Source: Gammaproteobacteria bacterium (GTDB lineage: Bacteria > Pseudomonadota > Gammaproteobacteria > Poriferisulfidales > Poriferisulfidaceae). Taken from it: a stretch of 12,847 nucleotides of DNA. A model generated the notes under the pieces. It saw only the letters and a list, made by a program, of their open reading frames with translations. It was not told the DNA's origin and ran no database searches. The DNA lies in NCBI GenBank assembly GCA_007571105.1, contig RKRZ01000122.1, positions 1 through 12,847 of the forward strand. The letters run 5' to 3'. The translations under genes were made by a program, and so were the position numbers. Positions 6,680 through 12,421 of this stretch are shown here, piece after piece. Positions within the stretch are counted from its first letter, which is position 1. Every line of letters starts with the position of its first letter.

Positions 6680-7867
6680 TCAGCTGTATTCCGGGTTTTG
6701 GCGGTAATAATCCCGGATTCCCTTGTACAAAGCTTGCGCAATTTTCTTCTGGTGCGCAGTTGAGCGCAACAGTTTTTCATCCGTAGCGTTCGAAATAAAC
6801 CCGGTCTCCACCAGAATTGAAGGAATGTCCGGAGATTTCAGCACGGCAAAACCTGCGCGGTTAATCCGGCTGTTGTGCATTCTTCCTATCCGCTTGAGGG
6901 AACTGACCATAGACCGGCTCGCATGCACACTGTATTCATGCACCGAATCCTGAGACATTTGCAGTAAGACGTTCTGTAACACCGGCTCCTTGTCTGTCAA
7001 CTTGAACCCGCCCACGAGGTCGGCCGCATTTTCCCGATTTGCAAGCCAGCGCGCTTCTGTACTGCTTGCACCTTTGGTCGACAGCATGTAGACAGAAGCG
7101 CCCCGTGCGCTTCGACGCCGCGCAGCATCCGCATGCACCGAAACAAAATAATTGGCGTCCTTGCTGCGTGCCAGACGGGTCCGGTGATGAAGACGCAAAT
7201 AAACATCCCGGTTGCGCGTCAAGTGCGGCGTAATCGCCGGGTCGGCCTTCAGCATGCCATACAAGTAGCGCGAAATTCCAAGCACCACATCCTTCTCCCG
7301 AGTCCCTTTTCGCCCCACTGCTCCGGGATCTTTGCCACCGTGTCCCGGGTCAATCATTACAACGCGACGTTTCCGGCGAATTTGCTCGTGCTGCCAATTG
7401 ATTTGTTGCGGCGGCGCAGTTGAGGTCCGTGGCGCGGGTTGCGGCGGCCGGGCAGTCGGGTCAACCAGAAAATCCACCACGATGCGGTCTCGCGTCCCGT
7501 CTGGAGTCAGCCATTCCACTACCTTGTAGCGATCCCCCGGATAGCGGTTCAGGTCGAGCACCAGTCGCAGGGGACGATTTTTCCCTTGGTGCCAACGCAA
7601 ATCTCGGACGATGCCATCGGATGGGAAAATGGGACGAGCGAAGGACCTGGGCATCTTCGCACCGATGACATCCACGTAGAAGCGCGGCGGATTTTCTAGG
7701 ATGACGGGCTTGAAACGGATTTTGCCGTTGAATTCAAAAACCACGCGATGTCGCGTTGAATCCAAGCTGTGCCGAACGTCCAGCAGGCGACGGCTCGCCC
7801 ACGCCGTCGCCGGCAGCACCCATGGCAAAAAAGCCAAGATGCGCAAGAATTTGCGGCGTGTCAGCAT
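6680..7867 (-). CDS. Tat-exported N-acetylmuramoyl-L-alanine amidase (AMIN plus amidase_3)
   Basis: This 395-residue zinc amidase cleaves the bond between N-acetylmuramic acid and L-alanine in septal peptidoglycan for daughter-cell separation. The N-terminus, TRRKFLRIL followed by a hydrophobic stretch ending AWA, is a twin-arginine signal with probable cleavage near residues 24-25. An AMIN localisation domain (about 26-135) and a Pro/Thr/Gln linker (136-166) precede the amidase_3 domain (168-388). Zinc and catalytic residues are H176 (DPGHGGKDPG), E191 (REKDVV), H245 (SVHADA) and E354 (VETGF). The insert at about 284-340 corresponds to the regulatory helix controlled by EnvC/NlpD-type activators in AmiA/B/C. 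Its place after nnrD-tsaE is that of amiB, but the Tat signal and lack of a LysM domain are AmiC-like, so I leave the symbol blank. The Shine-Dalgarno is weak. Confidence 0.95.
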   Translation of the reverse strand: MLTRRKFLRILAFLPWVLPATAWASRRLLDVRHSLDSTRHRVVFEFNGKIRFKPVILENPPRFYVDVIGAKMPRSFARPIFPSDGIVRDLRWHQGKNRPLRLVLDLNRYPGDRYKVVEWLTPDGTRDRIVVDFLVDPTARPPQPAPRTSTAPPQQINWQHEQIRRKRRVVMIDPGHGGKDPGAVGRKGTREKDVVLGISRYLYGMLKADPAITPHLTRNRDVYLRLHHRTRLARSKDANYFVSVHADAARRRSARGASVYMLSTKGASSTEARWLANRENAADLVGGFKLTDKEPVLQNVLLQMSQDSVHEYSVHASRSMVSSLKRIGRMHNSRINRAGFAVLKSPDIPSILVETGFISNATDEKLLRSTAHQKKIAQALYKGIRDYYRQNPEYS

Positions 7868-8013
7868 GGGCTCAAAAGTGATGCCTGATAAGCATCCTTC
7901 ATTTTAATGGTTGAGACAATGCCGTACTTCAAAATTCAATGCCTCTAGTTCTAGATTAGCAAACAAACCCTTGAACAATGGAGCATCAATGAATTTGCAA
8001 AAGTAATGTCGTT

Positions 8014-8091
8014 ATGAAAATTTTTCTTGGTTTTTTGACAATCGCCTTTTTGATCATCAGCATATTTGCTGGAACTTGGAAAGAATGGTGA
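8014..8091 (+). CDS. Possible 25-residue hydrophobic small membrane protein
   Basis: ATG to TGA encodes 25 residues: MKIFLGFLTIAFLIISIF followed by AGTWKEW. It has one positive residue, then a continuous hydrophobic stretch of about 17 residues, then a short tail rich in tryptophan and charge, as in single-span small membrane proteins. The start has no good Shine-Dalgarno (only AAAAGTAATG upstream), and no convincing plus-strand promoter was found. The AT-rich DNA makes a chance ORF of this kind likely. It is opposite in strand to tsaE and the amidase. No homologue is recognised. Confidence 0.25.
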   Translation: MKIFLGFLTIAFLIISIFAGTWKEW

Positions 8092-8098
8092 CAAATTT

Positions 8099-8128
8099 AC
8101 TCTAGGGAAGTAGGAACTCGAGTGTCAA
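8099..8128 (-). promoter_or_regulatory. Candidate sigma-70-type promoter reading toward the amidase
   Basis: On the minus strand a perfect TTGACA (complement of 8123-8128) is followed after 18 bases by TAGAGT (complement of 8099-8104, 4/6 to TATAAT). Transcription would start near 8092 and run toward the amidase start at 7867, giving a leader of about 225 bases. The transcript would be antisense to the small ORF at 8014-8091, beginning right at that ORF's stop codon. It would let the amidase be expressed apart from hyuB-nnrD-tsaE. Confidence 0.4.
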
Positions 8129-8139
8129 TCTCTATTGGA

Positions 8140-8168
8140 AGGAGCGCTATGAATACTCCATCGCTCCT
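8140..8168 (-). other. Stem-loop just after the tsaE stop codon
   Basis: AGGAGCG (8140-8146) pairs perfectly with CGCTCCT (8162-8168), and an inner ATG/CAT (8149-8151 with 8159-8161) can add three pairs beyond a two-base bulge. In the tsaE direction the stem is followed by TTCC rather than a run of T, so it is at best a weak terminator or an mRNA 3' stabiliser. Confidence 0.3.
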
Positions 8169-8657
8169 CTAGACATGATCTTTTACCTCTGGCATTCCCA
8201 AAACCTCTAGGCGCGCCAATAGTGCTTCGCCACACGCGCTGCATGTTTTTATCTCTCCTACTCGATTCTCCGCCGACTCGCCCGTTTCCAGACGCAACAC
8301 GACATCTGCTCGTGCCGCCAACTCGGGACAGCGCTCGGGCCATTCGATCAACATCAACGCCTGTCCATCCAGGTGCTCCCGCAATCCCAGTGCTTCAAAT
8401 TCGGCTTCATCCTGCATCCGATACAGATCCACGTGATACACCGAAAACCCACCTGCCTGATAAGGCTCCACCAACGTATAGGTCGGACTAGGCACCACAC
8501 CATCGTGCCCCAGCTCGCGCAACAATGCTCGCGCCCAAGTGGTCTTGCCGGCCCCCAGGTCTCCCCGCAATCCCACGACACAAGGCTCCGTTAGCGCTTG
8601 TGCAAAAGCAGCAGCAAATTGCTCGGTTTCCTCTTGCGAGGCCAGCGCAAATTTCAC
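8169..8657 (-). CDS. tsaE: tRNA threonylcarbamoyladenosine biosynthesis ATPase TsaE
   Basis: This small cytoplasmic ATPase works with TsaB and TsaD to install t6A at position 37 of tRNAs that read ANN codons. The 162 residues fit the usual length of about 155. The P-loop GDLGAGKTT is at 32-40, followed by the family motifs SPTYTL (57-62), HVDLYR (75-80) and LIEWPER (103-109). The open frame runs back to 8774, but that part overlaps nnrD. The GTG at 8657 shares GTGA with the nnrD stop and has GGAG five bases upstream, so both spacing and overlap support it. The gene lies between nnrD and the amidase gene, the conserved yjeF-yjeE-amiB order. The C-terminal CSAC corresponds to the serine/alanine-rich end of the E. 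coli protein and is probably not a metal site. Confidence 0.96.
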   Translation of the reverse strand: MKFALASQEETEQFAAAFAQALTEPCVVGLRGDLGAGKTTWARALLRELGHDGVVPSPTYTLVEPYQAGGFSVYHVDLYRMQDEAEFEALGLREHLDGQALMLIEWPERCPELAARADVVLRLETGESAENRVGEIKTCSACGEALLARLEVLGMPEVKDHV

Positions 8658-10114
8658 TGCGACTCCGAGATTCGAGTCCGCAAATGCGGAAGCAGGTCTC
8701 CTGCGGTCATCCCGCGCCACCCATCCTGCGCAGCATCTTCTGCGGCCACACCGTGCAAGCAGACTCCGATGCATACCGCATCATAAGACGACAATCCCTG
8801 TCCCATCAACGCTGCAATTATTCCGGTTAGAACATCCCCCATCCCGGCCGTAGCCATGCCGGAATGTCCGTGCGCACATGCTCCGACCGGATCCTTTCCG
8901 TTATCGATCAGACTTCCGCAGCCTTTGAGGACTACCGTGCCGCCATAGCGCTGTTGCAAAGTGCGGGCTGCCAGGAACCGGTCCTGCTGCACCTCTTTTG
9001 TCGAAATATCCAACAAAGCCGCCGCTTCTCCCGGATGCGGCGTCAACACCCAATCTTCTCGTTGCGAAGGCTCTGCCGCTAATAGGCGCAAGGCATCCGC
9101 ATCCAAAATTAGCGGATTCGGAAACTCCAACACCGCTGCCAACATCTCACGAGCCCAATCGCTTCTCCCCAATCCGGGCCCGACAGCGAGAATATCATTG
9201 TGCTGCAGCATTTGCCGCAAATCACGGCGTCCCGTAACTGCATGGCGCATCACTTCAGGCCAGCCCACAAAAGTTTCGGTTGGTCCTGCCTGAGACACGC
9301 GGCCGACTCCACAACGCAAAGCGGCACGCGCACAGAGTTCCGCAGCCCCGGCAAAACCCGGACTGCCCCCGACAACCCAGACGTGCCCATGCTCCCCTTT
9401 GTGCGTATTGAGACGTCGCGTCGGCAATCGTGCAGAACACTCATCCCATTGCAGTTTCTCTGCCAATTCTTCGCTCGGAAACGACAGGGAGTCCTCTTGC
9501 ATGCCTAAAGCATCAAAATGTTGCTCTCCCGAGTAATCCGGGCCATCTCCAGTCGATAATCCACGTTTTCGGGCAATAAAACTCACCGTGTGGTCGGCTT
9601 GCACGGTAGCTTCACTCGCACCGCCGGTATCTGCCATCAATCCGGTGGGCACATCCACGGCATACACCGTGGCAGACGACGCGTTGATCTGTCGAATCGC
9701 CTCAGCCCAATCTCCTTCCGGAGGGCGCGAAGCCCCGGTACCAAGCAAGGCATCCACGACGACATCTTCATCGATGTCAGCCGCCTGATCCCAGGATTCC
9801 ATCGGCACACCGGCAAGTTGCGCTTTCTCGCACGCCGCTCGCGCTTCTCCCTGCAAATCGTCGCCGGGTTTCAATTGCACGACTCGCACGGTCTTCTGTG
9901 CCGCATGCAGCATGCTTGCCAACAGATAACCATCCCCGGCATTGTTGCCGGCACCGGTGAAGACCACAAAACTTTTCGCCCGCGGACTTTCTTTCTGAAT
10001 CACCTGAAACAGCGCGTCTGCAGCGCGCGTCATCAATTCAAATCCGCTGGTGCCTGCTGTAATTACATGCTGATCCAGGGCGCGTGATTGCACGGAATTG
10101 AGAAGTACGCTCAT
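8654..10114 (-). CDS. nnrD: Bifunctional NAD(P)H-hydrate epimerase / ADP-dependent NAD(P)H-hydrate dehydratase
   Basis: This is a fused metabolite-repair enzyme of about 486 residues (YjeF type). The N-terminal epimerase (about 1-215) interconverts R- and S-NAD(P)HX and carries VFTGAGNNAGDGYLLA (51-66) and AVDVPTG. The C-terminal ribokinase-like domain (about 225-480) dehydrates S-NAD(P)HX using ADP. It shows HKGEHGHVWVVGGSPGFAGA, GPGLG, LDADAL, LTPHPGEAA and GMATAGMGDVLTG with the catalytic aspartate near residue 427. Start choice: the ATG at 10114 overlaps the hydantoinase stop as ATGA and begins SVLLNSVQSRALDQ, the family N-terminus. An ATG at 10129 has a stronger GGGAGG upstream, but that run is also codons for the conserved glycine-rich C-terminus of the hydantoinase protein. 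Coupled at both ends, upstream by ATGA and downstream to tsaE by GTGA. Confidence 0.96.
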   Translation of the reverse strand: MSVLLNSVQSRALDQHVITAGTSGFELMTRAADALFQVIQKESPRAKSFVVFTGAGNNAGDGYLLASMLHAAQKTVRVVQLKPGDDLQGEARAACEKAQLAGVPMESWDQAADIDEDVVVDALLGTGASRPPEGDWAEAIRQINASSATVYAVDVPTGLMADTGGASEATVQADHTVSFIARKRGLSTGDGPDYSGEQHFDALGMQEDSLSFPSEELAEKLQWDECSARLPTRRLNTHKGEHGHVWVVGGSPGFAGAAELCARAALRCGVGRVSQAGPTETFVGWPEVMRHAVTGRRDLRQMLQHNDILAVGPGLGRSDWAREMLAAVLEFPNPLILDADALRLLAAEPSQREDWVLTPHPGEAAALLDISTKEVQQDRFLAARTLQQRYGGTVVLKGCGSLIDNGKDPVGACAHGHSGMATAGMGDVLTGIIAALMGQGLSSYDAVCIGVCLHGVAAEDAAQDGWRGMTAGDLLPHLRTRISESQ

Positions 10115-11646
10115 GGAGCCGTCCCCCATCCGCCACCTCCCGGGGTCTCAATTCGTAACCGGTCCCCTGCTTTTACGGTCCGCTGACACTTGCCGGGCAA
10201 TTCTTCATCGTTCAGACAGTTGCGTCCCGCCGCTCCCGATTCTCCTCCCTCTGCGCCCTCCGGTGCGTGTCGGCGACGCTCTGACAAGACGCTGAACTGC
10301 GCAGGAGCCAAAAACTCAAACTCCCGGATAATGCCATCCCCGCCCTTGTGTTGTCCACCGCCGCCAGAACCCCGACGCAGCATATAACGCTGCACCCGCA
10401 TCGGATACGCCTGCTCCAACACCTCAACGGGCGTGTTTCGCGTGTTGGTCATGTGCGAATGTCGGGCCGACAGGCCAGCGCCATTGGCATGCGCTCCCAT
10501 TCCTCCCGCTAATGTCTCGTAATACGCCCAAGATTGCTCACCGCTGGCGCCGGCCGCCACGTTATTCATCGTCCCTTGGCTTGCCGCCGGCAATTTCTCT
10601 GGAATTGCTTTTTGCAACGCTCGGAGCACCAAATCGACAACCCGCATGGAAGTCTCGACATTCCCTGCCGCAACTGCGGCTGGCGGTTTTGCGTTGAGCA
10701 GACAGCCTTCAGGCGCATGTAAATCAATTGCTTCAAAACTACCCGCGCAAGCAGGTGTGTACGCCGGCATCAAACAGCGTAATGCGTAATACACCCCGGC
10801 TGCCGTCACGGAAATCGGACAATTGATCGGTCCCTCCACTTGCGCATCGGTGCCTGCAAAGTCCACTTCAACCTGTCCGTTTTGCACCTGAATGCGCACC
10901 TGCAACCGAATATCCTCATGCCCCAAACCATCATCTTCCATCCACTCATGAGCCTCGTACACTCCATCGGGAATATCTTCCAGCGCCGCACACGCCACAC
11001 GGCGACCGTAGGCATTCAATTCCTCAAGTGCCCGACCCCAGGCCTCCAGCCCACATTCCCGGATTCTCTCAAGCAGACGATCACATCCCCGTTCGTTGAC
11101 ATGCAGTTGCGCCAACAAATCACCACGAGTATCACGCGGCGTTCGGGTCGCATTGACAATTCCCTCAAAGCGCGCCTCGTCCAACTGTCCCTGGCGGCTG
11201 ATCAGTTGAGGCGGTAATACCAGACCTTCCTCCTCCAATCGGCGTGACATCGGCATCGACCCTGGCGTCTCGGCGCCAATATCCGCATGGTGCGCCCGGT
11301 TGACCGCAAAACCGCACAATGTTTCATCCAGAAAGCACGGTGTGATGACGGTCACATCCGGAAGATGAGTGCCGCCCAAGTACGGATCATTCAGGATGGC
11401 CGCATCACCTTTTTGCCAATCAAAATAACCTGCCAAACCACTCATGGCGTACGCCATGCTGCCGAGATGGACCGGAATATGCGCTGCCTGCGCCACCAAA
11501 TGCCCGTCGCAATCAAAAATCGCGCAGGAGAAATCCAGACGATCGCGAATATTTGGCGAAAAGGCGCATCGGCGCAGCAACGCGCCCATTTCTGCGCACA
11601 AGGCTTCCATTCGGTTCGAAAAGACCGCCAGTTCTACGGGATCCAT
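10111..11646 (-). CDS. hyuB: Hydantoinase B / oxoprolinase-family subunit
   Basis: This 511-residue protein belongs to the hydantoinase B / 5-oxoprolinase C-terminal / acetone carboxylase family. Motifs in order: RDRLDFSCAIFD, HIPVHLGSM, NDPYLGGTHLPDVTVITP, AHHADIGAETPGSMP, GDLLAQL, QGTMNN and the C-terminal TPGGGGWG. Characterised members act with a HyuA-type ATP-binding subunit to open hydantoins or 5-oxoproline, or to carboxylate ketones. No HyuA gene is in this window, so the reaction cannot be named. The frame runs to a TTG at 11685, but that start lies upstream of the likely -10. The ATG at 11646 (MDPVELAVFSNRMEAL) matches the family N-terminus. It is first in the transcript with nnrD and tsaE and overlaps nnrD by ATGA. 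Confidence 0.9.
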   Translation of the reverse strand: MDPVELAVFSNRMEALCAEMGALLRRCAFSPNIRDRLDFSCAIFDCDGHLVAQAAHIPVHLGSMAYAMSGLAGYFDWQKGDAAILNDPYLGGTHLPDVTVITPCFLDETLCGFAVNRAHHADIGAETPGSMPMSRRLEEEGLVLPPQLISRQGQLDEARFEGIVNATRTPRDTRGDLLAQLHVNERGCDRLLERIRECGLEAWGRALEELNAYGRRVACAALEDIPDGVYEAHEWMEDDGLGHEDIRLQVRIQVQNGQVEVDFAGTDAQVEGPINCPISVTAAGVYYALRCLMPAYTPACAGSFEAIDLHAPEGCLLNAKPPAAVAAGNVETSMRVVDLVLRALQKAIPEKLPAASQGTMNNVAAGASGEQSWAYYETLAGGMGAHANGAGLSARHSHMTNTRNTPVEVLEQAYPMRVQRYMLRRGSGGGGQHKGGDGIIREFEFLAPAQFSVLSERRRHAPEGAEGGESGAAGRNCLNDEELPGKCQRTVKAGDRLRIETPGGGGWGTAP

Positions 11647-11675
11647 GCGATTCTCAAGTGCATCAAAGTGCGAAA

Positions 11676-11684
11676 AGTGTAGCA
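11676..11684 (-). promoter_or_regulatory. Extended -10 promoter for the hyuB-nnrD-tsaE operon
   Basis: The minus strand reads TGCTACACT (complement of 11676-11684), an extended -10 (TG-n-TACACT, 4/6 to TATAAT). The expected start is about 23 bases before the ATG at 11646. The -35 region is poor (AGGTCA). A perfect inverted repeat GTCA-AAAA-TGAC lies at 11691-11702, over the spacer and -35, and could be an operator. Confidence 0.35.
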
Positions 11685-11736
11685 AAAGCCGTCAAAAATG
11701 ACCTTTTCAAAACCGTGCTACCGCAGGATTTGTTAG

Positions 11737-11745
11737 TGCTAAAAT
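11737..11745 (+). promoter_or_regulatory. Extended -10 promoter for the PuuD-like gene
   Basis: TGCTAAAAT is an extended -10 element (TG-n-TAAAAT, 5/6 to TATAAT). Transcription would start near 11752, leaving a leader of about 25 bases that includes AGGAG (11764-11768), eight bases before the ATG at 11777. No good -35 is visible, which is acceptable for an extended -10. Confidence 0.45.
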
Positions 11746-11776
11746 CCTAGTTGCCCCCACTGCAGGAGAGAACGCA

Positions 11777-12361
11777 ATGAAAAATCCTCTGAAATCAGTC
11801 ACCGGCACTTTAGTCTCCGGACTCATTCTGGCCATCGTGCTTGGCTATCTAGTCAAGGGCTTCGAAGTCAATATTCCGTCCCTTATTGTCTGGGCGCATG
11901 TCTTTGTCGGCATTATCTGGATCGGATTGCTGTACTACTTCAATTTCGTCCAGATCCCCGCCGTAGGCGACGCACTGGCAGACAGCGACGGCCCGGGACC
12001 TGCGGCCATCAACCAGTATGTCGCGCCGCGCGCGCTGCTGTGGTTTCGCTGGGCCGCTTTGCTCACCTGGCTGACGGGAGCCGCGGCTTTGGAGACCATG
12101 AAGATTGGTTTTGTCGCCGCCTTCACCTTACAAGAGCCAAATATCGGCATTGGTGTATGGCTGGGCACCATCATGCTATTCAACGTCTGGGTGCTAATCT
12201 GGCCAAACCAGAAGAAAGTGCTGGGCATGGTTGAGGCCTCTGATGACGAAAAGGCCAAGGCAAAAAATATCGCCATGCTCGCTTCGCGCACCAATACATT
12301 GCTGTCCATCCCCATGCTGATGTCCATGGTGTCCTTCGGACACGGCGGCCTAGCCTTCTGA
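11777..12361 (+). CDS. PuuD (urate hydroxylase) N-terminal-family integral membrane protein
   Basis: This 194-residue membrane protein has about five hydrophobic spans: residues 11-28, 33-56, 86-105, 121-144 and 172-188. Segments typical of the urate-oxidase N-terminal membrane domain (Pfam Urate_ox_N) are WAHVFVGIIWIGLLYYFN with H41, ALLWFRWAALLTWLTG, WPNQKK and ASRTNTLLSIPML. PuuD proper carries an additional C-terminal cytochrome c domain; none is present here (no CxxCH, and the protein ends at HGGLAF), so it is the membrane domain alone and its activity is unproven. Such short forms are often annotated simply as membrane proteins. It has a clear AGGAG and its own extended -10, and is divergent from hyuB. 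A perfect hairpin 24 bases after its stop may end the transcript. Confidence 0.75.
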   Translation: MKNPLKSVTGTLVSGLILAIVLGYLVKGFEVNIPSLIVWAHVFVGIIWIGLLYYFNFVQIPAVGDALADSDGPGPAAINQYVAPRALLWFRWAALLTWLTGAAALETMKIGFVAAFTLQEPNIGIGVWLGTIMLFNVWVLIWPNQKKVLGMVEASDDEKAKAKNIAMLASRTNTLLSIPMLMSMVSFGHGGLAF

Positions 12362-12384
12362 TCCATGCCCGCTGATCGTCAATC

Positions 12385-12412
12385 CATGCGGTAGCCTTCC
12401 GGCTACCGCATG
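12385..12412 (+). terminator. Perfect 12-bp hairpin between the PuuD-like gene and argD
   Basis: CATGCGGTAGCC (12385-12396), loop TTCC, then GGCTACCGCATG (12401-12412): a perfect 12-bp stem with a C(TTCC)G-type tetraloop. No T run follows on either strand, so it is not a textbook intrinsic terminator. It ends only nine bases before the argD ATG, where it could also affect argD translation or act as an attenuator. Confidence 0.45.
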
Positions 12413-12421
12413 CCCGGTTGC

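Larger units (their letters stand above)
7868..8168. other. AT-rich intergenic region between tsaE and the amidase gene
   Basis: These 301 bases are clearly richer in A+T than the neighbouring genes and hold no long ORF. Contents seen: GATGC/GCATC inverted repeat at 7880-7896 in the amidase leader; TAAAAT on the minus strand (complement of 7901-7906), a possible proximal -10 for the amidase; the near-palindrome TCTAG-TT-CTAGA at 7944-7955; a 25-codon hydrophobic ORF at 8014-8091; a minus-strand promoter candidate at 8099-8128; and a stem at 8140-8168 overlapping the tsaE stop region. Confidence 0.7.

Noticed and set aside
7986..8063. Minus-strand 25-codon lysine-rich ORF inside the amidase leader
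   Set aside because: No Shine-Dalgarno, no recognisable features, AT-rich DNA; most likely chance.
8149..8172. Seven-codon plus-strand ORF (MNTPSLL) behind AAGGAG
   Set aside because: The purine run is one arm of the tsaE-end stem-loop and no plus-strand gene follows for a leader peptide to control.
8231..8243. CxxC (CSAC) near the TsaE C-terminus as a zinc site
   Set aside because: It aligns with the Ser/Ala-rich end of E. coli TsaE and there is no second pair of ligands.
8658..8774. 39-codon upstream extension of TsaE
   Set aside because: It overlaps nnrD coding sequence, is Arg/Cys-rich and unlike TsaE; the GTG at 8657 has a well-placed GGAG.
11647..11685. TTG start at 11685 for the hydantoinase B gene
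   Set aside because: The predicted -10 box lies downstream of it, and family similarity starts at the ATG at 11646.
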